From assembly GCA_049578545.1 (NCBI GenBank), contig JBAUMF010000030.1:153907-217906 (forward strand): DNA of 64,000 nucleotides. Direction: 5' to 3'. The position numbers and the translations under genes are program-made. Source of the DNA: DASQBT01 sp049578545 (GTDB taxonomy: Bacteria; Pseudomonadota; Gammaproteobacteria; Burkholderiales; Thiobacillaceae). The notes beneath the pieces are model-generated. The model made no database searches. It was not told where the DNA came from and was given only the letters and a program-made list of their open reading frames with translations. Shown here one piece after another: positions 8,611 through 17,556 of this stretch (positions are counted from its first letter, which is position 1; each line of letters begins with the position of its first letter).

Positions 8611-9315
8611 ATGAGCAAAGAATTAATATACGTTGTGGATGACGACCCTGGCATTCGTGAGTTATTAACCGAATACTTGGGCAGTCAGGGCTATGAAGTC
8701 GCCGAGGCTGATGGTTCCAGTGCGCTTGATGCCCTAATGGCGGAACGCATGCCCAACTTGATTGTGCTTGATTTAATGATGCCGGGCGAGGACGGGCTTT
8801 CCATAGCCCGCAGGCTTAAGGGCGCCGCAGGTATGCCGCCCATAATTATGCTCTCTGCCAAGGGGGAGGATATCGACCGGATTATCGGGCTTGAGGTAGG
8901 GGCAGACGATTACCTGCCCAAGCCGTTCAACCCAAGGGAGCTCGTTGCGCGTATCAAAGCGGTGCTGCGCAGGGGCACCGCACCAGCGCCGGAAGGCGCG
9001 AGCCGTATCGTACATTTCGGGCCATTCAGCCTGAACCTGGATTCGCGCAGTCTGAGCCGTGAAGGCGAGGAGATCATTATTACCAACGGCGAATTCAGCC
9101 TGCTCGAGATTCTGGTCCAACACCCTAATCGGGCTCTGTCACGGGACTGGCTCATGGATCAGTTGCGCGGTTTTGAGCGCGACCCATATGACCGCAGTAT
9201 CGATGTGAGGGTCAATCGCCTGCGCAAGAAGATCGAGACAAATATAGCCAATCCTTGCTACATTAAAACCGTGTGGGGACAGGGGTATCTGTTTTCTCCC
9301 GGCGGAAGGGAATGA
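8611..9315 (+). CDS. ompR: OmpR-type response regulator
   Basis: DNA-binding partner of the adjacent sensor kinase. The 234-residue protein has an N-terminal receiver domain with the acidic pair Asp11/Asp12, phospho-acceptor Asp54 (VLDLMMPGEDGL) and Lys104 (KPFNPREL). A C-terminal winged-helix domain ends with VWGQGYLFSPGG. The receiver and linker resemble E. coli OmpR more than other subfamilies, for example LSAKGEDIDRIIGLEVGADD. The ATG at 8611 is chosen because residues upstream of it lie outside the domain. Its stop overlaps the kinase start (ATGA), so the pair is translationally coupled. Confidence 0.92.
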   Translation: MSKELIYVVDDDPGIRELLTEYLGSQGYEVAEADGSSALDALMAERMPNLIVLDLMMPGEDGLSIARRLKGAAGMPPIIMLSAKGEDIDRIIGLEVGADDYLPKPFNPRELVARIKAVLRRGTAPAPEGASRIVHFGPFSLNLDSRSLSREGEEIIITNGEFSLLEILVQHPNRALSRDWLMDQLRGFERDPYDRSIDVRVNRLRKKIETNIANPCYIKTVWGQGYLFSPGGRE

Positions 9316-10607
9316 AGTTTAGGCCGGCGTCGCTTTATGGCCGCACGGCCCTGGTCCTGGCACTGGTCTTCGTGCTTTTTCTGGGCGCTGCCTTTTCCGT
9401 GATTTACCGGGCAATCGTGTTGCCGGTTGCCGAACAGTCCGCCGATGACCTGGCTGCGCTGATCGTCCTGTCGGCCCAGACCTGGGTTGAGTTGCCTCCT
9501 CTTACCCGTCCGGCATTTGAAAATGAGCTGGCTAACCGCCATGGTTTGCGGCTAATGGACGCGCCGCCTGGCAATCCCGTGGAGGCGACGAATTTCGCCT
9601 TCAGAAGGCAGGTGGTTGAAGCATTGTCTGATCGCTTGGGAAAGTCGGTTTCACTTATTGGCCGCAATAAGGATCATTCGGTATGGGCCCCGATACCAGT
9701 GGGCGGACGAACGCTGTATGCCGGGTTCTATCCCAATCGTTATGCCGTGCGACCGCCCCTGGCCGGGATTACCCTCGTCTCACTGGGGGCCTTTCTGGTT
9801 TTGCTGACAACGCTGGTGCTGGTTCGGCGAATTACGGTACCGCTTGCACGGGCAGCAAAGGCAGCGGAACAGGTGGGCGCGGGCAGGCTTCCGGCACCCC
9901 TGCCTGAAACCGGACCGCACGAGCTGGCCGAGTTGGCCCGGCGCTTTAACCAAATGAGCCGGGAAGTTCATGCCTTACTGGAGAACCGTACCACTTTACT
10001 GGCGGGGGTGTCCCACGATCTGCGCACACCGATTACCCGGGCACAACTCGCGCTTGAGATGTTGAAAGACAAACCTGAGCCGAAGTGGATTGAGCGCATA
10101 GCAAAAGATCTGGCAGATATGAACGCCCTGATTAGCGGGTATCTCGATCTTGCACGCAGTTTCAAGGTCGGTGAGCCACAGGAGGTTGAGCTTGCAGGAG
10201 AACTGGAAGAGATGGCCGTGCGGGTCGGGGGGGTGAAGGTTGAAGCCCAACATTGCCCTGTTCGCATTGACCGGCAGGCGCTACGTCGGATAGTCGCTAA
10301 TCTTCTAGAAAACGCTCAACGATATGGGGGTGGTGAGATTACATTGCGGCTGGTCAAAGACAAAGACAGGGCCCGAATCCAGGTACTGGATAATGGGCCG
10401 GGTATTCCAGAGGACGAACTGGAAAAAGTGTTTCACCCGTTCTACAGGCTGGAAGCGTCGCGTGCCAAGGCAACAGGTGGCACTGGTCTTGGCCTGGCTG
10501 TTGTCAAACAGCTTGCTGAAGTAAATGGCTGGAAAGTTTCGCTGCTCAACCGCGCTGAGGGCGGACTTGATGCGGAATTGGTGATTAATCTTGCAGGTCA
10601 AGTGTGA
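9312..10607 (+). CDS. envZ: EnvZ/RisS-type sensor histidine kinase
   Basis: Inner-membrane sensor kinase of 431 residues that pairs with the OmpR-type regulator just upstream. It has a first membrane helix at about 12-34, a periplasmic domain of about 115 residues, a second helix at about 150-171, and a HAMP linker. The dimerisation box holds the phospho-accepting His235 in VSHDLRTP. The ATPase domain carries an N box (NLLENAQRYGG) and glycine boxes (DNGPGIP, GGTGLGLAV). The signal it senses cannot be told from the sequence; EnvZ relatives respond to osmolarity or acid. Start overlaps the preceding stop. Confidence 0.92.
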   Translation: MKFRPASLYGRTALVLALVFVLFLGAAFSVIYRAIVLPVAEQSADDLAALIVLSAQTWVELPPLTRPAFENELANRHGLRLMDAPPGNPVEATNFAFRRQVVEALSDRLGKSVSLIGRNKDHSVWAPIPVGGRTLYAGFYPNRYAVRPPLAGITLVSLGAFLVLLTTLVLVRRITVPLARAAKAAEQVGAGRLPAPLPETGPHELAELARRFNQMSREVHALLENRTTLLAGVSHDLRTPITRAQLALEMLKDKPEPKWIERIAKDLADMNALISGYLDLARSFKVGEPQEVELAGELEEMAVRVGGVKVEAQHCPVRIDRQALRRIVANLLENAQRYGGGEITLRLVKDKDRARIQVLDNGPGIPEDELEKVFHPFYRLEASRAKATGGTGLGLAVVKQLAEVNGWKVSLLNRAEGGLDAELVINLAGQV

Positions 10608-10757
10608 CCAACGTAGTGGGTTAGCCGGACTTCCAGAAACAGTATCGATATTGAATACATGTGGAGCTGTCCGCTTCTTCCGAGGAAATAGCCCAAGGGC
10701 AAGCGGCTCAGACCCAATCGTAGCATTAGGCTACGGCCCAAACGGATACTCACTTGC

Positions 10758-10913
10758 TTAATAGGCGGCAAGCCGACGGGCAAACATGGAGAATTGAACA
10801 AACAGCAGGGACAGGCTGATCAGGCGCATGCGCTCGGTTTCGCCCTCAAACCATGCGAATGGCTTGGAGGACAGTTCCATTGCGTACATGTTCTTGCCAA
10901 TGCGGATTTTCAT
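10758..10913 (-). CDS. Hypothetical 51-residue protein
   Basis: A short ORF with a good ribosome-binding site (AGGAAAAGGAAGC, then ATG at 10913). The product begins MKIRIGKNMYAMELSSKPFA and continues with an acidic/arginine patch, then a hydrophobic helix LISLSLLFVQFSMF and a basic tail. It stands alone between the histidine kinase and the phosphopantetheinyl transferase, with AT-rich promoter-like DNA upstream (10980-11060). No family is recognised. A peripheral or single-pass membrane protein is possible. Confidence 0.6.
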   Translation of the reverse strand: MKIRIGKNMYAMELSSKPFAWFEGETERMRLISLSLLFVQFSMFARRLAAY

Positions 10914-11283
10914 GATTGCTTCCTTTTCCTGAGGTAGATGTCATTCCTTGCTCCAGACCATGCAAACACAGTGCCAGCTGGATCATTACAGGTTAAACAT
11001 TCTAACTTATTGATAAATAATTGAAAAAATGTCTAAAGAATTATCGAAACAGATTGTGGCCACGAACGAAGCATGAATTTCTGACATCCTTGGGCAGTTG
11101 ATGAAGAAATGCTGACTGAATGAAGCCAAGAATTCTTCATGTTGATGATTGGAGTTTCCGTTTTGAATTTGTTGCTTGGCGGTTTTGCCGCAGAAAGATG
11201 CTGTTGTTGCCTGCGCCAAGACATCGCTCAACGCAAGAACCAAAATCGGCAGGACTGGACTGAAAAGGCCCGTTAAACCTCAG
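10914..11283. other. AT-rich divergent intergenic region
   Basis: About 370 bases with no supported gene. The part at 10980-11060 is markedly AT-rich compared with its surroundings and probably holds promoters for the minus-strand 51-residue ORF and perhaps for the phosphopantetheinyl transferase gene. An open frame extends the latter gene upstream to 11176, but the extension does not look like protein of this family. Confidence 0.4.
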
Positions 11284-12036
11284 ATGGAGCCTACCCTCCC
11301 CTGTAATCCGGATTTGTTGACGCTGCTGGATAGCGAGGTGCATGTATGGTTCGCTGAGCCAGGCACGCTCACCGACGCGGACAGGCTGCTTTATTACCAA
11401 TCTCTTCTTGCCCCGGAGGAGAAGGAGCGAAATAAGCGGTTTCAGTTCGCAAAAGACCGCGAGCAATTTCTCGTGACCCATGCGCTGGTCCGACTTGCTC
11501 TTTCGCGTTATGCCAGAGTACATCCCTCCGATTGGTGTTTTTCCGCCAACAAACATGGCCGGCCTGAGATTGAAGCTCCGATTGCCATGCGAGGCCTGCG
11601 CTTCAATATTACCCACACGGACGGACTGTGTGCTGTTGTGGTTACGCTGAAACGAGACTGCGGCATTGATGCCGAACAGATTGCATGTGGCCGCAACCTG
11701 GAAAAGATCGCCAACAGAATGTTTGCGGTACCGGAACTGGAGGCGATGGGTGAGCTTACCAGCGCAGGATCAGGTGAGAAATTCTTCCGTTTCTGGACGC
11801 TGCGTGAAGCCTATTGCAAGGCACTGGGGGTAGGTCTGGCAGGGTCGACCAAGGATTTCTATTTCAAGCTTGTTGACGGAAAGCAACCACAGATTATTTT
11901 CGCCCACGATCCAGGCAAAGCCGACCAATGGCAGTTTGCCCTGATGCGCCGTACCGATTCCCACCTGGTTGCCGTTGCGGTACACCGCCCGGACCGGCCT
12001 GATCTGAAAATTGTTACTCAAGCGCTGGAAGCATAA
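11284..12036 (+). CDS. 4'-phosphopantetheinyl transferase (Sfp type)
   Basis: Transfers the phosphopantetheine arm of CoA to carrier proteins. The 250-residue protein has the Sfp-superfamily motifs in order: the VTHALVRLALSRY region, FNITHTDGLCAVV, the magnesium-binding GIDAEQI, and FWTLREAYCKALGVGL, equivalent to the canonical WTxKEAxxKA. The length fits the Sfp/HetI type rather than the short AcpS type. The ATG at 11284 is preferred over 11176 because the family begins near here. No biosynthetic cluster adjoins it, so its partner carrier protein is unknown. Confidence 0.88.
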   Translation: MEPTLPCNPDLLTLLDSEVHVWFAEPGTLTDADRLLYYQSLLAPEEKERNKRFQFAKDREQFLVTHALVRLALSRYARVHPSDWCFSANKHGRPEIEAPIAMRGLRFNITHTDGLCAVVVTLKRDCGIDAEQIACGRNLEKIANRMFAVPELEAMGELTSAGSGEKFFRFWTLREAYCKALGVGLAGSTKDFYFKLVDGKQPQIIFAHDPGKADQWQFALMRRTDSHLVAVAVHRPDRPDLKIVTQALEA

Positions 12037-12198
12037 AGACAATTCACAATTTTTGTGGCGTTGATGAGCTATAAGTCAAAGCGGGTTGCGGAGAAAATGA
12101 AGTTTTCCTTTGTGCCCAAGACTTTCTTCGCAACCCATTCCATGCATGACAGTTAAAGCTCTCGACAAAATGGATTTGTTCCACCAGGTAACTTCTGA

Positions 12199-12930
12199 AT
12201 GATGAATTCCGTGCTTTGCCGAAACCTGCGCCGGGTTAATGATGAGATCGCCGAGGCGGTCATTCGGGGTGGGCGGCCGATCGATTCAGTCAAGCTCATT
12301 GCTGTCTCGAAAACCCGTCCGGCAGAGGTGCTTGCGGAGGCTGCCCAAGCCGGCCAGTGGGTGTTCGGTGAGAACCGGGTTCAGGAAGCGCTCGACAAGC
12401 AGGTTGCACTCAGGTCGCTATCTGCAAATATGCATCCACTCGAGTGGCACTTGATTGGGCATCTTCAATCCAATAAGGCCAAATTTGTTCCAGCTGCATT
12501 TCAATGGGTTCACACAATTGATAGTCTGGAACTTGCAAAGCGCATTAGCGATGCTGCGCTTAAAGTCAGACTTGTCTGCAATGCATTAATCCAGGTCAAT
12601 GTCGCTGATGACCCAGCCAAGCAGGGCATTGAATCATCTGAACTTACCCCCCTGATCGAGGCTATTCATGGGGCTCAACTGGGCGGATTGGCCCTGCGTG
12701 GGCTGATGACCATTGGCAGGTTGAACGCGACCGAATCCGAGGCGCGCCAGGCGTTCTCCGGGTTGAGGATGCTCCGTGACCAGGTGCGCGAAAGTTTGGG
12801 CATGGCGGAATTCAATGAGTTATCGATGGGGATGAGCGGTGATTTTCCGCTGGCCATCGAAGAAGGTGCGACCATGATTCGAGTCGGCAGTGCCATTTTT
12901 GGCGAACGGGAATATCCCAGGGCAGGGTGA
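12199..12930 (+). CDS. yggS: YggS-family PLP homeostasis protein
   Basis: PLP-binding protein of the PROSC/YggS family, which keeps free pyridoxal phosphate in balance; no catalytic reaction is established. The 243-residue product shows the PLP-lysine segment LIAVSKTRPAEV, then FGENRVQEA, WHLIGHLQSNKAK, and the C-terminal LSMGMSGDFPLAIEEGATMIRVGSAIFG, all diagnostic. Two consecutive ATG codons occur at the start, and the first is used. It is preceded by a 160-base gap with no other gene. Confidence 0.95.
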   Translation: MMNSVLCRNLRRVNDEIAEAVIRGGRPIDSVKLIAVSKTRPAEVLAEAAQAGQWVFGENRVQEALDKQVALRSLSANMHPLEWHLIGHLQSNKAKFVPAAFQWVHTIDSLELAKRISDAALKVRLVCNALIQVNVADDPAKQGIESSELTPLIEAIHGAQLGGLALRGLMTIGRLNATESEARQAFSGLRMLRDQVRESLGMAEFNELSMGMSGDFPLAIEEGATMIRVGSAIFGEREYPRAG

Positions 12931-13027
12931 TCTACTCTGGCAGCAGAATGTCTGACCCGACGGGATGCCGCGATAGAACTTGCCCGGGTTAAAATCAATT
13001 CTGTAACAATCCCACCATACCTCACTT

Positions 13028-13948
13028 ATGCAAAGCTTCCAGGACATCATTCTTGCCCTGCAGAGTTACTGGGCCAAACAAGGTTGTGCGTTGCTGCAAC
13101 CCTACGACATGGAAGTCGGGGCTGGCACCAGCCATACCGCCACCTTCCTGCGCGCGCTGGGCCCGGAGCCCTGGAAGGCGGCCTACGTGCAGCCATCACG
13201 CCGCCCCAAGGACGGGCGCTATGGTGAAAACCCGAATCGGCTGCAACATTATTACCAATTCCAGGTGGTGCTGAAGCCTGCGCCCGCCAACATCCTTGAG
13301 TTGTATCTTGGCTCGCTTGAAATGCTGGGGTTTGACCTGAAACAAAACGACATTCGTTTTGTTGAGGACGACTGGGAGAACCCCACGCTGGGGGCCTGGG
13401 GCCTGGGCTGGGAAGTGTGGCTGAACGGCATGGAGGTCACGCAGTTTACCTACTTCCAGCAGGTTGGCGGTATCGACTGCAGGCCGATCACGGGTGAAAT
13501 CACGTACGGCCTCGAACGACTCGCCATGTATCTGCAGGGCGTGGAAAACGTGTTCGACCTCAAGTGGACAGGCGGACTGACTTATCGCGATGTTTTTCAC
13601 CAGAACGAGGTCGAACAGTCCGCATACAACTTTGAGCACAGCGATGTCGAATTCCTGCTCACTGCGTTCAACAGTCACGAAAAGCAGGCACACCACCTGA
13701 TGGAACAGCAGTTGGCGCTGCCTGCCTATGAGCAGGTGCTCAAGGCCGCCCACACGTTCAACCTGCTGGATGCACGCGGTGCGATCTCGGTTACAGAACG
13801 CGCTGCCTATATCGGCCGTATCCGCAATCTCGCTCGCAGCGTGGCAAAGAGCTATCTCGACAGTCGAGCGCGGCTGGGATTTCCTATGGCTCCGAAAGCA
13901 TGGGCGGAAGAAGCACGGGCGCAGCTAGCCAGGCAAGAGGCGGCCTGA
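13028..13948 (+). CDS. glyQ: Glycyl-tRNA synthetase alpha subunit
   Basis: Catalytic subunit of the heterotetrameric glycyl-tRNA synthetase. The 306-residue protein starts MQSFQDIILALQSYWAKQG and contains the class II motifs GAGTSHTATFLRALGPEPW and VQPSRRPKDGRYGENPNRLQ; length is typical (about 300). glyS begins 2 bases after its stop, so the pair is one operon. Confidence 0.97.
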   Translation: MQSFQDIILALQSYWAKQGCALLQPYDMEVGAGTSHTATFLRALGPEPWKAAYVQPSRRPKDGRYGENPNRLQHYYQFQVVLKPAPANILELYLGSLEMLGFDLKQNDIRFVEDDWENPTLGAWGLGWEVWLNGMEVTQFTYFQQVGGIDCRPITGEITYGLERLAMYLQGVENVFDLKWTGGLTYRDVFHQNEVEQSAYNFEHSDVEFLLTAFNSHEKQAHHLMEQQLALPAYEQVLKAAHTFNLLDARGAISVTERAAYIGRIRNLARSVAKSYLDSRARLGFPMAPKAWAEEARAQLARQEAA

Positions 13949-13950
13949 GC

Positions 13951-16056
13951 ATGAGTGCAAAGAATCTGTTGGTCGAACTGTTCGTCGAGGAACTGCCACC
14001 CAAAGCACTAAAAAAGCTGGGCGAGAGTTTTGCCGAGCTATTGTCCGGCAGCCTCAAATCCCAGGGTCTGGCAAACCCCGACGCCGCTGTTAGAGCATAT
14101 GCTTCGCCAAGACGCTTGGCAGTTCAGGTCAATGATGTCTTGCCGCAGGCCGCGGATAGGCCGGTATCGCAAAAGCTTATGCCGGTATCCGTGGCGCTCG
14201 ATGCAGATGGCCAACCCACGCGGGCACTCCTGAAAAAACTTGCTGCGGTCGGTGCGGACGAGTCGGCAGTATCCAAACTCAGGAGCGAGGGCGAAGGCAA
14301 GAACGAATCACTTTTCCTCGATACTGTCTTACCCGGTCCAATGCTGGCGGACGGCCTGCAAAAAGCGCTGGAAGAAACTCTGGCTAAGTTGCCTATTGCA
14401 AAAGTGATGGCCTATCAACTGGCTGATGGCTGGGAGAGCGTGAATTTCGTGCGCCCGGCACATGGTCTGGTCGCATTGCATGGCAGCGACATCGTGCCCG
14501 TGTCCATATTGGGTTTGAACTCAGGCCGCGAAACCTGGGGCCACCGCTTTGAGGCCAGAGTCAGTCCGGTTGTCATTCAGAACGCTGACAGCTACGCGAC
14601 CCAACTGCGGCAGGAAGGGGCGGTGATGGCTGGGTTTGCAGAGCGGCGTGCGGAGGTTGTGCGTCAGATCGAAGCCGCAGCGGCAAAGCACGGACTGAAG
14701 GTGATAGAAGATGATGCCCTGCTGGATGAAGTGACTGCACTTGTCGAACGCCCGAATGTTCTGGCCGGTAGGTTCGATGAGGCTTTTCTCGAGGTGCCGC
14801 AGGAATGCCTGATCCTGACCATGAAGGCCAACCAGAAGTATTTTCCGCTGCTGGATAGCAATGGCAAGCTGACCAATCAGTTCCTGATTGTCTCCAATAT
14901 ATCTCCTGACGATACCTCTGCCGTCATCGGTGGAAATGAGCGCGTGGTGCGGCCGCGCCTCGCTGACGCAAAATTCTTCTTCGACCAGGATCGCAAGAAG
15001 CCCTTGGAATCGCGCGTACCTGGATTGGCCAAAGTGGTGTACCACAACAAACTCGGCACCCAGGGAGAGCGGGTTGAGCGGGTCATGGCAATCGCGCGCG
15101 CCATTGCCAGCAAACTCGGCAGCGATGAACTGGCCCGCTATGCTGACCGTGCGGCCCTGCTGGCCAAGGCCGATCTACTTGCCGACATGGTCGGCGAGTT
15201 TCCCGAACTGCAGGGCATTATGGGGTGCTATTACGCATTGCATGATGGCGAAGATGCACTGGTCGCCGAGGCAATCCAAGATCAATACAAGCCCCGCTTC
15301 GCCGGCGATGAATTGCCGCGTAGCGACGTCGGCCTGTGTGTGGCGCTGGCCGATAAATTGGAGACCCTGGCAGGGTTGTTTGGCATCGGGCAGATTCCGA
15401 CGGGGGACAGGGATCCGTTCGCGCTGCGGCGGCATGCGGTTGGGGTACTGCGGATGCTGATTGAAAAATCATTGCCGCTAAGCCTCGTCGACCTCGTGAA
15501 TATGGCATTTGCTGCCTTTCCCAGGGGGCTGTTGGCTGATGCTCACACAGAGGTCGAAACTTTCTTTTATGAAAGGCTGGACGGGCTGATGCGCGAGCAG
15601 GGATATACGGCGAATCAGGTTGACGCTGTTCTCAGCCTGAGGCCTGCTCAGATTGCCATCGTGCAAAATCAACTCAATGCCGTTCGTGCTTTTGCTGCGC
15701 TGCCCGAATCGGCAAGTCTTGCCGCGGCCAACAAACGCGTGGGCAATATTCTCAAGAAAGTCGACGGTGGCTTTCCTCCTGAGGTCAGCCCCGCTCTGTT
15801 CAAGGAACCTGCCGAAACTGCACTCCATGAAGCGCTGTTACAAATCAAGCCCGAGGCGGATTCAGCGTTCGACGCGGGTGACTACACCACTTCGCTGCAG
15901 ATTCTGGCCAAGTTGAAAGCACCCGTGGATGCGTTTTTTGATCGGGTAATGGTGAATACGGATGATCCGGACCTGAGAAACAACCGGCTCGCGCTCTTAG
16001 ATCAGTTACACCAGACCATGAATCGGGTAGCCGATCTGTCCAAACTGGCGGTTTGA
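13951..16056 (+). CDS. glyS: Glycyl-tRNA synthetase beta subunit
   Basis: Beta subunit of bacterial-type glycyl-tRNA synthetase, which helps in tRNA recognition. It has 701 residues, close to the usual ~690. The N-terminus LLVELFVEELPPKALKKL and the internal GDRDPFALRRHAVGVLR are family signatures, and a C-terminal DALR-like anticodon-binding region follows. The ATG at 13951, two bases after glyQ's TGA, is preferred to an in-frame ATG at 13900 that would overlap glyQ. Confidence 0.97.
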   Translation: MSAKNLLVELFVEELPPKALKKLGESFAELLSGSLKSQGLANPDAAVRAYASPRRLAVQVNDVLPQAADRPVSQKLMPVSVALDADGQPTRALLKKLAAVGADESAVSKLRSEGEGKNESLFLDTVLPGPMLADGLQKALEETLAKLPIAKVMAYQLADGWESVNFVRPAHGLVALHGSDIVPVSILGLNSGRETWGHRFEARVSPVVIQNADSYATQLRQEGAVMAGFAERRAEVVRQIEAAAAKHGLKVIEDDALLDEVTALVERPNVLAGRFDEAFLEVPQECLILTMKANQKYFPLLDSNGKLTNQFLIVSNISPDDTSAVIGGNERVVRPRLADAKFFFDQDRKKPLESRVPGLAKVVYHNKLGTQGERVERVMAIARAIASKLGSDELARYADRAALLAKADLLADMVGEFPELQGIMGCYYALHDGEDALVAEAIQDQYKPRFAGDELPRSDVGLCVALADKLETLAGLFGIGQIPTGDRDPFALRRHAVGVLRMLIEKSLPLSLVDLVNMAFAAFPRGLLADAHTEVETFFYERLDGLMREQGYTANQVDAVLSLRPAQIAIVQNQLNAVRAFAALPESASLAAANKRVGNILKKVDGGFPPEVSPALFKEPAETALHEALLQIKPEADSAFDAGDYTTSLQILAKLKAPVDAFFDRVMVNTDDPDLRNNRLALLDQLHQTMNRVADLSKLAV

Positions 16057-16285
16057 GTTCCTGATTAAATGATATCTTGGTAATCCGGTGTTTAGACAAG
16101 CCAGCCCAGGACATGCACGCCACGTTTCAACCTGTTTGGCTGCCGGGGACAGGGTTGAAGTGAAGCCGATTTTCGGGCACTTGCGGGCCCAGTAGCGGCG
16201 CCATGATGCAACGAGGCCTGATTGCGGCTATCTTTAGTGATAACCGGGATCAACAGGCGCTCTCCAGGCGCTATACTTTCCATAA

Positions 16286-16837
16286 ATGAAGCTCGTCATT
16301 CTTGATCGCGATGGAGTGATCAATTTCGACTCGGACAAGTTCATCAGAAGTCCGGAAGAATGGAAGCCTATTCCAGGCAGCCTGGAAGCGATTGCGCGGC
16401 TGAATCATGAGGGTTACCGGGTGGTGATAGCCAGCAATCAGTCCGGCGTGGGACGAGGCCTGTTTGACATGGCAACGCTCAATGCCATCCACTCCAAGAT
16501 GCACAAGGCCTTGATGGGTGTCGGCGGTCAGATCGATGCAGTGTTTCTATGTCCCCACCCGGCAGATTTCGAATGCGAATGCCGCAAACCGAAGGCCGGC
16601 CTGTTTCTTCAAATTGCAGAACGTTTCCACACGGATCTGACCGGCGTGCCCGCCATCGGCGACTCATTGCGCGATTTGCAGGCAGCAGTGCAAGTGGGCG
16701 CGGTGCCAAAGCTGGTGCTGACGGGCAAGGGCAAGAGAACCCATAGCGCCGGTGATCTCCCCTACGGTACCGAAGTGTTCGATGATCTGGCACAAGCGGT
16801 CGACGCGTTGCTGAGGAAGCCAGCCAAGGCCCAATGA
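16286..16837 (+). CDS. gmhB: D-glycero-beta-D-manno-heptose 1,7-bisphosphate phosphatase
   Basis: HAD phosphatase that removes the C7 phosphate in the synthesis of ADP-heptose for the LPS inner core. The 183-residue protein has the nucleophile motif LDRDGVIN (Asp7, Asp9) and the GmhB-type zinc cysteines in CPHPADFECECRKPK, then motif III lysine and IGDSLRDLQAA. A TATACT -10 element lies just upstream. Its stop overlaps the plsC start (ATGA), as in many Betaproteobacteria, placing it first in a gmhB-plsC-ygjP-gloA run. Confidence 0.94.
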   Translation: MKLVILDRDGVINFDSDKFIRSPEEWKPIPGSLEAIARLNHEGYRVVIASNQSGVGRGLFDMATLNAIHSKMHKALMGVGGQIDAVFLCPHPADFECECRKPKAGLFLQIAERFHTDLTGVPAIGDSLRDLQAAVQVGAVPKLVLTGKGKRTHSAGDLPYGTEVFDDLAQAVDALLRKPAKAQ

Positions 16838-17556
16838 TCATTCTTCGATCGGCGTTGTTCGCGCTGTTGCAGGCGTTGCTTACTGTTGTGTTTGGCATCA
16901 TTTCATTGCTTACCTTTCCATTCGCACCCCGTACGCGCTATCGCATCATCACCCTGTGGAACCATTCGATCGTGTGGCTGGCCAGGGTCGTTTGTGGTAT
17001 TCGCTATCAGCTCAGGGGGCTGGAAAATCTGCCAAAGACTCCGGTAATCGTGATGGCCAAGCATCAATCCGCATGGGAGACAATCGCACTGCCGATATTG
17101 CTTCCGCCACAGGTGATCGTGCTCAAGCGGGAGCTTCTGTACATTCCGTTCTTTGGTTGGGGCATGCGCATGCTCTCCCCCATCGCCATCAACCGCAAAG
17201 CCGGCAAAGAGGCACTCAAACAAATCGTGGCCCAGGGCAGGGACCGGCTGGCCAGGGGATTCTGGGTACTCATCTTTCCAGAAGGCACCCGGATCAAGCC
17301 CGGCGAAGTCGGCCGTTACGGCATTGGTGGAGCCTGGCTTGCCACGCATACTCAGACTCCGGTTCTGCCGGTGGCGCATAATGCCGGAGAGGTCTGGTCC
17401 AGAAATGCCTTTTTGAAATACCCGGGTACGGTCACACTCAGCATCGGTCCGGTGATCGAATCGACCGGACTCAAGGCCGACGAGCTCAATCAAAAAGTCC
17501 GTGACTGGATAGAAGCAGAAATAACTCGTTTACCCCATGCCACGCAAACGCACTGA
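16834..17556 (+). CDS. plsC: 1-acyl-sn-glycerol-3-phosphate acyltransferase
   Basis: Inner-membrane enzyme that acylates lysophosphatidate to phosphatidate. It has 240 residues with an N-terminal hydrophobic helix. The catalytic block reads KHQSAWET, that is H-x4-E instead of the textbook H-x4-D, followed by the conserved INRK segment and the substrate-binding FPEGTRIKPGE. The E variant is, as I recall, common in related bacteria, so the gene is likely functional. It overlaps gmhB by 4 bases and the next gene by 20, indicating a coupled operon. Confidence 0.92.
   Translation: MIILRSALFALLQALLTVVFGIISLLTFPFAPRTRYRIITLWNHSIVWLARVVCGIRYQLRGLENLPKTPVIVMAKHQSAWETIALPILLPPQVIVLKRELLYIPFFGWGMRMLSPIAINRKAGKEALKQIVAQGRDRLARGFWVLIFPEGTRIKPGEVGRYGIGGAWLATHTQTPVLPVAHNAGEVWSRNAFLKYPGTVTLSIGPVIESTGLKADELNQKVRDWIEAEITRLPHATQTH

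Noticed and set aside
10984..11003. TTACA/AAACA pair resembling an OmpR site upstream of the 51-codon ORF
   Set aside because: The spacing is 9 bases rather than 10 and the second unit departs from the pattern.
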